Origin: Loigolactobacillus zhaoyuanensis
GTDB taxonomy: Bacteria > Bacillota > Bacilli > Lactobacillales > Lactobacillaceae
DNA length: 42,545 nucleotides
Assembly: GCF_003946385.1 (NCBI RefSeq)
Contig: NZ_RHOE01000021.1
Span: 1-42,545, forward strand
Reading direction: 5' to 3'
The notes beneath the pieces are model-generated. The model did no database searches. It saw only the letters and a program-made list of their open reading frames with translations, and was not told the origin of the DNA. The stretch's first letter is position 1. Each line of letters starts with the position of its first letter. Positions 31,471 through 41,051 of this stretch are shown one piece after another. Both the position numbers and the translations under genes were made by a program.

Positions 31471-32099
31471 GCACGTTAAAAATTGCCTTGACCAAGGGGC
31501 GTACCGAAAAACAAGTATTGCCGTTACTGGAAGCCAGCGGTATTGACTGCTCGGCGATCCGTAATAAACAGCGGCGGCTGATCTTTAATGATTTACCAGA
31601 TTATCATTTTATTCTGGCGAAGGGGCCAGATGTGCTGACCTATCTCAACCGGGGCACGATGGATATTGGTATCGTCGGTAGTGATATTTTGGCTGAGCAA
31701 CATAACGAACAGTATGAAATGCTTGATCTACAAACCGGTAAATGCCACTTCGTATTGGCTTCGACGCCGGACTTTGACCCGCATCAAGTGAAACGTAAAA
31801 TTATTGCCACTAAATATCCGAGTATTACGCAACGTTATTTTCGCAGCATTGGTGAAGATGTTGAAATTATTAAAATTGAAGGCTCGGTGGAATTAGCGCC
31901 GTTAGTTGGCTTAGCTGACGCCATTGTCGATATTGTCGAAACTGGCACGACCCTACGTGAAAATAATTTACAGATTTTCGCCACCTTACAGTCGGTCTCC
32001 ACTCGCTTAGTGGTCAATCGATTATCACTAAAGCAGCATCAAAGCGCGATTCAACAATTAATTACAAATTTACAGCAAGCAATCAAAACGGAGGTCTAG
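31467..32099 (+). CDS. hisG: ATP phosphoribosyltransferase catalytic subunit, short form
   Basis: A 210-residue HisG(S) lacking the C-terminal regulatory ACT-like domain. Conserved stretches are IALTKGR at the start, DIGIVGSDIL, and VEIIKIEGSVELAPLVGLADAIVDIVETGTTLRENNL, the PRPP-binding region. It joins ATP and PRPP, the committed step. It needs HisZ, encoded just upstream. Confidence 0.96.
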   Translation: MSTLKIALTKGRTEKQVLPLLEASGIDCSAIRNKQRRLIFNDLPDYHFILAKGPDVLTYLNRGTMDIGIVGSDILAEQHNEQYEMLDLQTGKCHFVLASTPDFDPHQVKRKIIATKYPSITQRYFRSIGEDVEIIKIEGSVELAPLVGLADAIVDIVETGTTLRENNLQIFATLQSVSTRLVVNRLSLKQHQSAIQQLITNLQQAIKTEV

Positions 32100-32102
32100 C
32101 GC

Positions 32103-33386
32103 ATGGAAATTTTACAACAATCATTGGCTGAATTAAAAAAACAAGTTGATCGGCGGACTCAGCAAGCAACGCATCCTGAAGTTGAAGCGAGTGTCGCAGC
32201 AATTTTAGCCGACGTGCAACAAAATGGTGACGCAGCCTTACGCCAATACAGTCAGAAATTTGACGGCGTGACCTTAACTGATTTACAAGTGCCGCAAGCT
32301 GAGATCGATGCGGCCTACAATAATTGTGGACCAGAATTAATGACGGCCCTGAAATTAGCGCAACGTAACATTACTTCATTTCATAAAAAAGAAATTAGTT
32401 ACGGCTTCATCGATAGTGAACGTCCTGGCGTGATTCGCGGTCAAAAAGTGACTCCGCTGGCGGCGGTAGGCTTGTACGTTCCCGGTGGTACGGCTGCTTA
32501 TCCCTCAACGATTTTAATGAGCGCGATCCCAGCAAAATTAGCGGGCGTCAAAAAAATCGTCATGGTGACGCCACCGCAAAAGGATGGCATTAACCCAGCG
32601 GTATTAACGGCCGCTAAATTAGTGGGTATCGATGCGATCTACCAAGTTGGCGGTGCGCAAGCAGTTGCGGCCTTAGCTTATGGAACTGAATCAATTCCGC
32701 AAGTCGATAAAATCATGGGCCCCGGCAACATTTTTGTTGCCACTGCCAAGAAGCAAGTGTTCGGCAAAGTGAGCATCGACATGATCGCTGGTCCATCGGA
32801 AATTGGCATCATCGCTGATGACAACGCCCAGCCAGCGCAAGTTGCCGCTGATTTATTATCACAAGCAGAACATGATAAATTAGCACGTCCCATGCTGGTG
32901 ACTACCAGCTTAGACTTAGCGCAAGCAGTTAATGTAGAACTTGAAACGCAATTAGCCACACTACCGCGACAAGAAATTGCTCGCGCATCGCTAACTGATC
33001 AAGGCTTTATTGCTATCGTTGCCGATTTAGCTGATGCGTTTACCCTCATGAACACGATCGCGCCAGAGCATTTGGAAGTTCAAGTGGCTGAACCGATGCA
33101 ATATTTGGCACAAATCGAAAACGCAGGCTCTGTTTTCTTAGGTAGTACAGCCTCCGAGCCACTTGGCGATTATGTTGCGGGTCCCAATCATATTTTACCT
33201 ACCAGCGGCACCGCACGTTTCTTCTCGCCATTAGGGGTCTACGATTTTGTTAAACGGACACAATTCATTCAGTATAGTAATGCGGCATTGCAGCCAGAAG
33301 CTGATGCCATCACAACTTTAGCGCGAACAGAAGGCTTGGAAGCTCACGCCCGTGCAATCGAAGCACGCTTTCCTGAGGAGGTATAA
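32103..33386 (+). CDS. hisD: histidinol dehydrogenase
   Basis: A 427-residue Zn-dependent enzyme for the last two oxidation steps, histidinol to histidine. Visible motifs are VPGGTAAYPSTILM, GGAQAVAALAYGTESIPQVDKIMGPGN, MIAGPSEI, the zinc ligands Gln/His in LSQAEHDKLA, the catalytic APEHLEVQV and GPNHILPTSG. The length is normal. It starts 3 bp after hisG. Confidence 0.97.
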   Translation: MEILQQSLAELKKQVDRRTQQATHPEVEASVAAILADVQQNGDAALRQYSQKFDGVTLTDLQVPQAEIDAAYNNCGPELMTALKLAQRNITSFHKKEISYGFIDSERPGVIRGQKVTPLAAVGLYVPGGTAAYPSTILMSAIPAKLAGVKKIVMVTPPQKDGINPAVLTAAKLVGIDAIYQVGGAQAVAALAYGTESIPQVDKIMGPGNIFVATAKKQVFGKVSIDMIAGPSEIGIIADDNAQPAQVAADLLSQAEHDKLARPMLVTTSLDLAQAVNVELETQLATLPRQEIARASLTDQGFIAIVADLADAFTLMNTIAPEHLEVQVAEPMQYLAQIENAGSVFLGSTASEPLGDYVAGPNHILPTSGTARFFSPLGVYDFVKRTQFIQYSNAALQPEADAITTLARTEGLEAHARAIEARFPEEV

Positions 33387-33389
33387 ATT

Positions 33390-33974
33390 ATGCGTCAGGC
33401 TAAAATTACTCGTAATACCCAAGAAACGCAGATCACCGTTGACCTGAATTTGGACGATGCCAGTACGATCAATATTGACAGTGGCATCGGTTTTCTCGAT
33501 CACATGTTGAATGCCTTCGCTAAACACGGCCGTTTCGGTTTAATTGTTCAGGCGACCGGTGATTTAAAGGTTGATCCGCACCATACAACAGAAGATATCG
33601 GTATCGTACTCGGCGAATGTTTTAAGCAAGCACTCGGTGATAAAGCAGGTATCGAACGCTTTGGTACTGCCTTTGTCCCAATGGATGAAACGTTGGCCCG
33701 AGTGGTGATCGACTTATCTGGTCGTGCTTATCTCGTATTTGATGCAGAACTGCCTAATCCGCGGCTTGGCACTTATGACACCGAAGTCACTGAAGACTTC
33801 TTCCAAGCCTTCGCGTTTAACGCTGAACTAAATTGCCACGCCACTGTTTTGTACGGTCGTAATACCCACCATAAAATTGAGGCCTTGTTTAAGGCGCTGG
33901 GGCGGGCGATGCGTGGTGCCGTGGCGATCAATCCAGAAGTCAAAGGCATTCCGTCGACCAAAGGGGTGATCTGA
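33390..33974 (+). CDS. hisB: imidazoleglycerol-phosphate dehydratase
   Basis: A 194-residue monofunctional IGPD, without the phosphatase domain of enteric HisB (HisK takes that role). The Mn-binding repeats are [26 protein letters not shown] and [11 protein letters not shown]. Its stop overlaps the hisH start (TGATG). Confidence 0.97.
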   Translation: MRQAKITRNTQETQITVDLNLDDASTINIDSGIGFLDHMLNAFAKHGRFGLIVQATGDLKVDPHHTTEDIGIVLGECFKQALGDKAGIERFGTAFVPMDETLARVVIDLSGRAYLVFDAELPNPRLGTYDTEVTEDFFQAFAFNAELNCHATVLYGRNTHHKIEALFKALGRAMRGAVAINPEVKGIPSTKGVI

Positions 33975-34585
33975 TGATAGTTGTCGTCGATTATGATACG
34001 GGCAACACGCGTAATTTAAAAAAAGCGCTGGACTATCTTGGTATTGCTAATCAATTATCCAGTGATTCAGCAACTATTTTAGCCGCTGATGGCTTGATTT
34101 TACCTGGGGTCGGCGCATTTCAGAAAGCCATGGCAGCACTGGCAGAACGTGGGTTAGTTAACGTGCTACAAACTGCCGCCCAAAGTGGTAAACCAATGCT
34201 TGGCATTTGTTTAGGCATGCAATTATTAGTTGAAACCGGCTACGAATTTGGCGTTACCCGCGGGCTCGATTTATTGCCTGGCGAAGTAGTGCCGATTCCA
34301 ACGGATAATGGGTTAAAAGTGCCACACATGGGTTGGAACACCAATCAAGTATTGCAATCCAACCCAGTCGCTGATGTATTTGCTGGCGAGGCAACTTATT
34401 TTGTTCATTCCTTCTATGTTCAGACAGCTGCTAAAAATATCATCGCCCAAACTGATTACGGCGTGAAGATCCCCAGCATTATTCAGCAAGATAACGTAAT
34501 GGGGATGCAATTTCATCCCGAAAAAAGCGGTCAAGTGGGCCTTGCAGGCTTGGCTCGCTTCAATAAGGAGTTGGTGTTAGCGTGA
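33974..34585 (+). CDS. hisH: imidazole glycerol phosphate synthase, glutaminase subunit
   Basis: A 203-residue class I glutamine amidotransferase. VDYDTGNTRNLKKAL is at the start; the nucleophile Cys is in GICLGMQLLVE, and the His/Glu pair is in QFHPEKSG. It supplies ammonia to HisF. It overlaps hisA by 4 nt. Confidence 0.97.
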   Translation: MIVVVDYDTGNTRNLKKALDYLGIANQLSSDSATILAADGLILPGVGAFQKAMAALAERGLVNVLQTAAQSGKPMLGICLGMQLLVETGYEFGVTRGLDLLPGEVVPIPTDNGLKVPHMGWNTNQVLQSNPVADVFAGEATYFVHSFYVQTAAKNIIAQTDYGVKIPSIIQQDNVMGMQFHPEKSGQVGLAGLARFNKELVLA

Positions 34586-35304
34586 ATTTATACCCAGCAA
34601 TTGATTTAAAGAACGGCCGCAGCGTCCGGCTATATCAGGGGCAATTTGACCAAGAAACGGTGGTCAATGATTCACCGCTGGCACAAGCACAACAGATCGC
34701 CGCCGCTGGTCTCAGTAATTTGCATTTAGTCGATCTGGATGGCGCCAAAGACGGTCAGCCAGCAAATCAAGCAATAATTACAGCAATCGTTGAACAAACA
34801 TCGCTGCAGGTCGAAATTGGCGGTGGCATTCGGACATTAGCACAAATCGAAACCTATTTAGCGCTTGGCGTTGCCCGAGTGATCATCGGTTCAGCTGCCT
34901 TAACTGATCCTGAATTAGTCATCCAAGCCATCCAAAAATTTGGTGCTGCTAAAATCGTGGTCGGCATTGATGGTAAAAACGGTAAAGTAGCCACGGACGG
35001 CTGGTTGGCTCAGAGTCAAGTAACGATGACTGACTTAGTTGCGGCAATGCAAAAAGTCGGCGTCCAAACCTTTATCGTCACTGATATTGAGCGTGATGGC
35101 ACCTTGCAAGGACCGAATCAACAGCAACTGATTGACTTGGCGGCTCAATTTCCAGCGGCGACTTTTGTTGCTTCTGGCGGTGTGCGCGACGTTGATGATC
35201 TAAAAGCATTGGCGGCGGCGGGGATCGAGCATGCCATCATTGGTAAAGCGTTATACGCCGGCAGTGTGACTTTGACTGAATTAGCTGAGCTTAGTCGTAG
35301 CTGA
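34582..35304 (+). CDS. hisA: ProFAR isomerase
   Basis: A 240-residue (beta/alpha)8 isomerase. The catalytic Asp is in YPAIDLKNGRSVRL, and the second Asp is in IVTDIERDGTLQGPN. Phosphate loops are IGGGIRT and VASGGVRDVDDL. The start is GTG. It opens the Amadori product for HisF/H. A structured 70-nt element separates it from hisF. Confidence 0.97.
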   Translation: MNLYPAIDLKNGRSVRLYQGQFDQETVVNDSPLAQAQQIAAAGLSNLHLVDLDGAKDGQPANQAIITAIVEQTSLQVEIGGGIRTLAQIETYLALGVARVIIGSAALTDPELVIQAIQKFGAAKIVVGIDGKNGKVATDGWLAQSQVTMTDLVAAMQKVGVQTFIVTDIERDGTLQGPNQQQLIDLAAQFPAATFVASGGVRDVDDLKALAAAGIEHAIIGKALYAGSVTLTELAELSRS

Positions 35305-35332
35305 ATCGGACATGTAAATTAATTATGAAAAT

Positions 35333-35402
35333 GTGCAAAAAACGCACTCACCTAACTAGATTTAGCTAGAGTAGCTACCGTGAGCTGAACCTTTTTTTGC
35401 AC
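35333..35402 (+). other. large hairpin between hisA and hisF
   Basis: GTGCAAAAAA (35333-35342) pairs with TTTTTTGCAC (35393-35402), and CTCAC (35347-35351) with GTGAG (35380-35384). TAGCTA occurs twice in the loop. It ends 18 nt before the hisF ATG. This is the only long spacer inside an otherwise tightly packed part of the operon. Confidence 0.6.
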
Positions 35403-35420
35403 GCTGAAGGAGTTGACAAA

Positions 35421-36179
35421 ATGTTAGCAAAACGAATCGTTCCATGTCTCGATGTCGATCATGGTCGCGTTAAAAAGGGCATTAACTTTGTTGATTTAAC
35501 TGATGTGGGTGATCCGGCCGAAATTGCGGCAGCCTACGAACAACAAGGTGCCGATGAGCTAGTTTTTCTCGATATTACCGCGACTAACGAAGCTCGTGGC
35601 GCGATGGTCGATACGATCGAAAAAGTTGCGGCACAAGTCTTTATGCCGTTGACAGTTGGCGGGGGCATCAAAAACGTGGCCGATATGCAAGCTTTGTTAA
35701 AGGCCGGAGCTGATAAAATTTCCTTGAATTCAGCGGCAGTGAGTCAGCCAGGATTGATCAAGGCTGGCGCAGAGAAGTTTGGCAGTCAATGCATCGTCGT
35801 TGCTATCGATGTTCGCTGGGATACGGCTACCCAAGAATATCGAGTTTACGTTAATGGCGGCCGTAAAGTCACCGATTTAGAAGCCATTAGCTGGGCGAAA
35901 AAAGTTGTCGCGCTCGGTGCCGGCGAATTATTAGTTACCAGCATGGATCGCGACGGGACTAAATCTGGTTACGATTTAGCACTGTACCACGCGCTGACTG
36001 CGGCGGTCAATGTGCCGATCATCGCTTCTGGCGGTTGCGGCAAGCTAGCTGATTTCAACGAAGTCTTTGCTGAAACGGATGTTGACGCAGCTTTAGCAGC
36101 TTCGGTTTTTCATTATGGTGAGTTAACGATTCCGCAAGTCAAACAAAGTCTGCGCCAACAAGGGGTGACCGTTCGATGA
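35421..36179 (+). CDS. hisF: imidazole glycerol phosphate synthase, cyclase subunit
   Basis: A 252-residue barrel: [15 protein letters not shown] with the catalytic Asp, LTVGGGIKN, and the second Asp in [13 protein letters not shown]. The frame is open to a TTG at 35397, but AAGGAG lies 8 nt before ATG at 35421. It overlaps hisI by ATGA. Confidence 0.97.
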   Translation: MLAKRIVPCLDVDHGRVKKGINFVDLTDVGDPAEIAAAYEQQGADELVFLDITATNEARGAMVDTIEKVAAQVFMPLTVGGGIKNVADMQALLKAGADKISLNSAAVSQPGLIKAGAEKFGSQCIVVAIDVRWDTATQEYRVYVNGGRKVTDLEAISWAKKVVALGAGELLVTSMDRDGTKSGYDLALYHALTAAVNVPIIASGGCGKLADFNEVFAETDVDAALAASVFHYGELTIPQVKQSLRQQGVTVR

Positions 36180-36511
36180 TCCAACCTGATTTTAGTAAAT
36201 TACCACAGCAGTTGTTGACCACCGTGATCACTGATGCCAGTAATGGTCAAGTTTTGATGGTAGCTTACATGAACGAAACTAGCTGGCAGAAAACGTTGGC
36301 CAGCGGTGAAACCTGGTTCTGGTCCCGCAGTCGGCAAGAACTGTGGCATAAAGGCGCTACTAGTGGCAACACCCAAAAAGTAGTGTCCATCCGTGTTGAT
36401 TGTGACGCCGATACGTTATTGATCAGCGTCACACCAGCTGGTCCTGCCTGTCACACCGGCCATTACAGCTGCTTTTATCGCGATATTAATGGTAATGAAA
36501 TCGAAGCATGA
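36176..36511 (+). CDS. hisI: phosphoribosyl-AMP cyclohydrolase
   Basis: A 111-residue protein. Motifs are [29 protein letters not shown], the metal site DCDADTLL and the zinc Cys in [12 protein letters not shown]. It is a single-function enzyme, with HisE encoded separately 39 bp downstream. Confidence 0.96.
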   Translation: MIQPDFSKLPQQLLTTVITDASNGQVLMVAYMNETSWQKTLASGETWFWSRSRQELWHKGATSGNTQKVVSIRVDCDADTLLISVTPAGPACHTGHYSCFYRDINGNEIEA

Positions 36512-36550
36512 TACTGAATTATTTCAAAATTAACTTAAGAAGGCTAAAAT

Positions 36551-36871
36551 ATGCAAACTGTCGAAGAGCTTTATCAACTGATCTTACAACGTAAAAGTAA
36601 TCCAGAAGCTGGGTCATACACCGACTATTTATTTACTAAAGGCTTAGATAAAATCCTGAAAAAAATCGGTGAAGAATCTACTGAAGTGATCGTAGCAGCT
36701 AAAAATCCTAGTGATCAAGAATTCACGTATGAAGTCAGTGATTTAGTTTATCATGTCCTTGTTTTAATGGCCGAACGTGGAATCAGCGTTGACGATGTTA
36801 AAACAGAATTAGCCAAGCGTGAGGGCTTAATGAGTAAGACTAAGGAACGTCGCGAGATCGATAAATTATAG
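36551..36871 (+). CDS. hisE: phosphoribosyl-ATP pyrophosphatase
   Basis: A 106-residue MazG-like all-helical enzyme: [31 protein letters not shown], then [16 protein letters not shown], with the Glu residues that bind Mg2+. It cuts PR-ATP to PR-AMP. The ribosome binding site is AAGAAGG. Confidence 0.95.
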   Translation: MQTVEELYQLILQRKSNPEAGSYTDYLFTKGLDKILKKIGEESTEVIVAAKNPSDQEFTYEVSDLVYHVLVLMAERGISVDDVKTELAKREGLMSKTKERREIDKL

Positions 36872-36888
36872 GGAAGGAGAATGCTGCC

Positions 36889-37965
36889 ATGCTGAAAAAA
36901 ACAGTCAGCCGACTACAGCCATATACGCCAGAAACGCCGTTACCAGAATTGGAAAAACGTTTAGGACTAGCTTCAGTTGTGCGGCTTTCCGCCAACGAGA
37001 ATCCGTTTGGTACCTCACCGAAAGTCAAGCAAGCTTTGCAAAGCTGGGATTTTAGCAATAGCCGCTATTACCCGGATGGGGATGCCAGTGCTTTACGCCA
37101 AGCCGTTGCGGCTTACCTTAATGTTGCGCCAGAACGTTTGCTATTTGGTAATGGCTTGGATGAAGTGATCGAATTGATTTCACGGACTTTTCTAGAAAAT
37201 GGTGACGAGGTTTTAGAGTTGGGACCAACCTTTTCCGAGTATAAATTACACGCACAAATTGAAAATACCAATATCCGCGATGTCGCGGTGCAAACGGATG
37301 GTGTGGCCGATTTAACGGCTTTAGCCGCGGCAATCACAGCAAAAACAAAATTAATTTGGTTGTGTAATCCGAATAATCCGACTGGGACCGCGGTCACGCG
37401 CACGGCAATTGCTCAGTTCATGGCCCAAGTGCCGCGCACCGTATTAGTGTTGATCGACGAAGCGTATATTGATTTTGTGGATGATGTAGCTGCTTATACG
37501 GCAGTACCGCTGCTCAGCGAGTATGATAATTTGATGGTGCTACGGACTTTTTCTAAAGCGTATGGGCTAGCCAACTTCCGCGTAGGTTACGCAGTGATGC
37601 CACCTAAGTTAGCACCGAGCTTACAGGCCGTCCGCTTACCCTACAATTTAAGTGCGATCGCGCAACTAGCAGCGCAAACCGCTTTGGCTGATCAGGTTTT
37701 TTTGCAGACGACAGTGGTGCGGGTGCAAAAAGCACGGCAACAATGGGAAAGTTTTTTGCAGCAACAGCAGTTCACTTTTTACCAATCACAGGCTAATTTC
37801 ACTTTTTTTCAAGCACCTAACGCGCTAGAATTAGCCGCTTACTTACTACATCACGGTTTTATTGTCCGTACAGGACTAAGGCCAGATTGGTTGCGGATCA
37901 CCTTTGGCACCAATGAACAAAACGATAAGTTGCAGCAACTGATTTTAGCTTTTTATCAGCAATAA
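36889..37965 (+). CDS. hisC: histidinol-phosphate aminotransferase
   Basis: A 358-residue PLP enzyme. SANENPFGTSPKV is the substrate loop; FGNGLDEVIELI, NPNNPTGT and LIDEAYIDFVD are cofactor contacts; the PLP Lys is in LRTFSKAYGLANFRVGYA. It is the last gene of the operon, followed by a hairpin. Confidence 0.96.
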   Translation: MLKKTVSRLQPYTPETPLPELEKRLGLASVVRLSANENPFGTSPKVKQALQSWDFSNSRYYPDGDASALRQAVAAYLNVAPERLLFGNGLDEVIELISRTFLENGDEVLELGPTFSEYKLHAQIENTNIRDVAVQTDGVADLTALAAAITAKTKLIWLCNPNNPTGTAVTRTAIAQFMAQVPRTVLVLIDEAYIDFVDDVAAYTAVPLLSEYDNLMVLRTFSKAYGLANFRVGYAVMPPKLAPSLQAVRLPYNLSAIAQLAAQTALADQVFLQTTVVRVQKARQQWESFLQQQQFTFYQSQANFTFFQAPNALELAAYLLHHGFIVRTGLRPDWLRITFGTNEQNDKLQQLILAFYQQ

Positions 37966-37995
37966 TTAAAAGCTAAAACAACTAAAAACAAGCTA

Positions 37996-38035
37996 ATAAA
38001 GAAGGAACAACGTTTAATCGTTGTTCCTTCTTTAT
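37996..38035. terminator. terminator at the end of the his operon
   Basis: ATAAAGAAGGAACAACG and CGTTGTTCCTTCTTTAT form a 17-bp perfect stem with a 6-nt loop. The T run is short, but the stem is strong and lies between two converging genes. Confidence 0.8.
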
Positions 38036-38044
38036 AGGGGTGAC

Positions 38045-38950
38045 TTAAATTCGTGCTTCGTCGATCACGGTGGTGTTATGTGCGCCACGTTCAGCAGTAA
38101 AGACCGTTGGCTGCAATTCATCAGTGGCAATAACAAACGTAAATTCAGTATTGGTGGCTACACCCCAGTTGCCATGTTTATCCAAGGCGACCACGGATAC
38201 CGCACCGATATGACCACTGCGATGATAGAGTGAATCAACAAATGGATACACGGCTTGATCACAGGCTTCTTGTGGTGTGGCACCATTACGAATCAATTCG
38301 TTGATTTTAAATGGCAGCATGCCTTTCATCAAATCTTCACCAAGGCCAGTGGTTACGACGCCAGCAACTTGATTATCGCAATAAAAACCAGCGCCAGGTA
38401 GCGGGGCGTCACCAATGCGGCCTTTAGCTTTCATGAAAATACCAGTGGTTGAAGTACCAGTATGCAAGCGGCCACGATGATCAAGACTAATTGCGGCTAC
38501 TGTATCATGGGTATTCAAAACATCATGGCGGGTGGCGTTTTTACGGACTTGTTTGCCCCAGAACGCTTGCATTTCAGGGGTCAGCATATTCTTACTAGTG
38601 AAACCATGGCGTTGGGCATAGGCGTCAGCGCCGCTACCGGCTAAAAAGTTATTCAGTTGTTCATGTGATAGATTACGGGCCACCGCGATCGGGTGAGCAA
38701 TATCGTGGAGCGCCGTCACTGCGCCGATACTTAACGTATCACCGTTCATAAAGGCAGCATCCAGCTCAACCGTTCCTTCAGCATTAGGTAAGCCGCCATA
38801 ACCGACTGTATTAAAAGCTGGATTACTTTCGACATCCTCAAGTGCTGTTTGGATAGCGTCGCCGCTCGGCCGGCCGGCACGCAACTGTTCTGCCGCCTTA
38901 GTCACACCGGCTAGGCTCATTTGCCAAGTTGAAATAATTCCCCAAGTCAT
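38045..38950 (-). CDS. N4-(beta-N-acetylglucosaminyl)-L-asparaginase family Ntn hydrolase
   Basis: A 301-residue precursor of the type 2 asparaginase/aspartylglucosaminidase family. The self-cleavage and nucleophile site is NTHDTVAAISLD (Thr150). After it come GTSTTGIFMKAKGRIGDAPLPGAGFYCDN and TTGLGED, the substrate-binding residues. It would mature into alpha and beta chains. The substrate is a glycosyl-asparagine, isoaspartyl peptide or asparagine. No signal peptide is visible, so it is probably cytoplasmic. The ribosome binding site is AAGGGGG. Confidence 0.92.
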   Translation of the reverse strand: MTWGIISTWQMSLAGVTKAAEQLRAGRPSGDAIQTALEDVESNPAFNTVGYGGLPNAEGTVELDAAFMNGDTLSIGAVTALHDIAHPIAVARNLSHEQLNNFLAGSGADAYAQRHGFTSKNMLTPEMQAFWGKQVRKNATRHDVLNTHDTVAAISLDHRGRLHTGTSTTGIFMKAKGRIGDAPLPGAGFYCDNQVAGVVTTGLGEDLMKGMLPFKINELIRNGATPQEACDQAVYPFVDSLYHRSGHIGAVSVVALDKHGNWGVATNTEFTFVIATDELQPTVFTAERGAHNTTVIDEARI

Positions 38951-39083
38951 ATGGATTCCCCCTTAAATAACAACTAGTTTGTGCTACATGATTGTGTAGC
39001 TGATTTTGCAATATTATATAAATAATTCTCATTAAATGACCATAAAAGTACGGATCACTTTACTGCAGTAGCGTTTTTTTTAA

Positions 39084-39242
39084 TCAAACAACGATTAAAT
39101 TAGGTAAACGTAATTGTTTTTCACCGCCGCGCAGCGCTAATATATAGCCATTCTTGATGATCAACGTATACCGAACATTGGCGTGCAATTGTAGTTGCTG
39201 CCCTCGATAATTATAGATTGGTAAAGCTGTGCTTGTAGCGAT
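39084..39242 (-). CDS. 52-codon ORF with a strong RBS but AUC in the start position
   Basis: The reading frame from ATC (39242-39240) is open for 52 codons to TGA. AAAGGAGG lies 6 nt before ATC, and a TACAAT -10-like box lies about 30 nt upstream. The product (ALPIYNYRGQQLQLH, VRYTLIIKNGYILALRGG, EKQLRLPNLIVV) looks like a compact beta-rich protein. An in-frame TAA just upstream leaves only CTG (inside the RBS region) or ATC as a start. It is either a true non-canonical start or a gene whose ATG was lost. The family is not recognised. Confidence 0.45.
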   Translation of the reverse strand: MATSTALPIYNYRGQQLQLHANVRYTLIIKNGYILALRGGEKQLRLPNLIVV

Positions 39243-39385
39243 GCTCAGCCTCCTTTACTAACACTACCTCTATTGTACTGATTATGGCATAAAATAGCAG
39301 TGATTTAGCCACTATTTTAGTTTACAATTTGGTAACATTTTTTGGAAACGATGCATCAAGGGGGCGGCTAACGCTGTGATCGGTA

Positions 39386-40246
39386 TTAGTCAGCAATGAT
39401 TTCGATGACCAATTTACCTTGTGTATGGCCAGTTTCCAATAAACGATGTGCGGTGATCAAACTTAATTCGGAGAATGGCAAGCAGCGGCCTAGTGCTAGT
39501 TGTAGCTTGTCGTGACTGAGCAGATCAACTAAGTGTTGTAATTCAGTGCCATTTGGTTGCAACGTAAAAGCTGATTGGGTGGCCAAGTAATGTCCAGCTG
39601 GCGCTAGGGAGTCGATACCAGCTGGATCAGCGGTTAAATCGAGCACCGCATTATATTGGTGTTGCGTGGCCTCTGCAACGGTAACTAGATTAAAATTCGG
39701 CTCAGTGGCTGCTTCAGGCGCGATCGCAGTGACATCCGCGCCAATGCTAGCAGCTAATTGTGCGGCTAGCTGGCCAGCACAGGTCGTAAAATCAGCAATC
39801 AGAACCTGCTGATTTTTTTCAACAGCTAAATGAGTCACAATAGTTTGCCAGGCAGTCAAACCGGCAGTTGGTAGCGCGGCGGCTTGGCGAAAAGAAACGT
39901 TAGCTGGTTTGTACGCTAAATTTTCGACCGCTACAGCAACGTACTCAGCAGCGGCACCTGGTGTAGCCAATGGTAAACGCGCTAGTACAGCATCACCAAC
40001 CAGAAAATCAGTAACGGTACTGCCGACGGCTACAATTGTGCCGGCTAGATCCCAGCCTAGTGTTAATGGAAAAGTTGGTGCAACTTGTTCAACGAGCTGT
40101 CCTGAACGTAAGCTTAGATCTAGTTGGCCAATCGAAAAGGCATGGACTTTCACTAAGACTTGGGTCGCCGTGATCTGTGGTTGCGGCTGTTTCGTTAGAG
40201 TTAATTCTTTTGCGCTACCAAATTGATTGATTACCATTGCCTGCAT
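39386..40246 (-). CDS. medium-chain dehydrogenase/quinone-reductase-like oxidoreductase
   Basis: A 286-residue protein with a GroES-like N-terminal domain (VLVKVHAFSIGQLDLSLRSG, PLTLGWDLAGTIVAVGSTV, FLVGDAVLARLP) and a shortened Rossmann half. Zinc ligands are absent, as in quinone reductases. Where the family has a GxGxxG nucleotide loop (usually HAGAGGVG), this protein reads ADFTTCAGQLAAQLA, and the whole protein is 25-40 residues shorter than usual, so NADPH binding may be weak or lost. It stands alone on the minus strand. Confidence 0.82.
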   Translation of the reverse strand: MQAMVINQFGSAKELTLTKQPQPQITATQVLVKVHAFSIGQLDLSLRSGQLVEQVAPTFPLTLGWDLAGTIVAVGSTVTDFLVGDAVLARLPLATPGAAAEYVAVAVENLAYKPANVSFRQAAALPTAGLTAWQTIVTHLAVEKNQQVLIADFTTCAGQLAAQLAASIGADVTAIAPEAATEPNFNLVTVAEATQHQYNAVLDLTADPAGIDSLAPAGHYLATQSAFTLQPNGTELQHLVDLLSHDKLQLALGRCLPFSELSLITAHRLLETGHTQGKLVIEIIAD

Positions 40247-40450
40247 GACGTAGCTAGCCTCTATTCGTTATTAATTATGTACTATTATACAACTAATTGA
40301 AGATGTCCAAGATATTAGCAAAATAAAAAATAGTCGCATTTACATTAAGATAATTTTAAATTATATTTTAGCAATTATGCGTTTTTATTGCCAGTATTTA
40401 TGATCAATGATACTTTGTTCTTATCAAATCGATAAGACGGAGGTTTCATT

Positions 40451-40885
40451 ATGAATGAATCTAATATTCAAAAACGCTACTTACAATGTGTCACCTTTAT
40501 GATCACCAAATTAAAAATGTTTGACCAGGGCTTTCGTGATTATGAAGGTCGCTACCTAAATATTATGGACACACATGAAGCGACACCAGCTGAATTAGTC
40601 GAATTAAAAGCTAACTTTAAACGTAGTTTGATCAATTTTGGCGGCTTAGTTGACCGTTTCCAAGAATTAGAGGCACCAGGGATCTATCAGCAACAGCATC
40701 AACATTTAATTTGTATTTATCGCGATTATGCCGCGGCAATTTGCGATATGATCGATGCATTTAACGTGACTGATTACGCTGTCTGTCACCTTAAACAAGG
40801 TAGTGGTCATGCACAACGGACACAAAGCTTGACCCAGGTTAAGCAATTGTTAACGGAAGAGTATCAACTTTCAGACGCAGTTTAA
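40451..40885 (+). CDS. 144-residue helical protein, unknown function
   Basis: It begins MNESNIQKRYLQCVTFM after GGAGG. It is predicted to be mainly helical, with scattered His/Cys and a central LINFGGLVDRFQELEAPGIYQQQHQHLICIYRDYAAAICDMIDAF. There is no signal or membrane segment and no motif I know. Codon use resembles its neighbours. It is a single gene with its own terminator. Confidence 0.75.
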   Translation: MNESNIQKRYLQCVTFMITKLKMFDQGFRDYEGRYLNIMDTHEATPAELVELKANFKRSLINFGGLVDRFQELEAPGIYQQQHQHLICIYRDYAAAICDMIDAFNVTDYAVCHLKQGSGHAQRTQSLTQVKQLLTEEYQLSDAV

Positions 40886-40886
40886 G

Positions 40887-40926
40887 GCAGCTATGCAAAA
40901 TCATTGCGGTTTTGTGTAGCTGCTTT
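40887..40926 (+). terminator. terminator after the 144-residue protein gene
   Basis: GCAGCTA/TAGCTGC outer stem with an inner CAAAA/TTTTG pairing, followed by TTT-A-TT. It starts just after the stop codon. Confidence 0.7.
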
Positions 40927-41051
40927 ATTCGCATTATTCACACTAAACTGATCGTTAAATGTAGAGCGACCGTAAGCGGATTCTTTGCGTCAAATTAGCG
41001 ACCGTGCTAACTTAAAGGAGAACGTTTTTTCGTTGAAAGGGAGGTTTTTAT

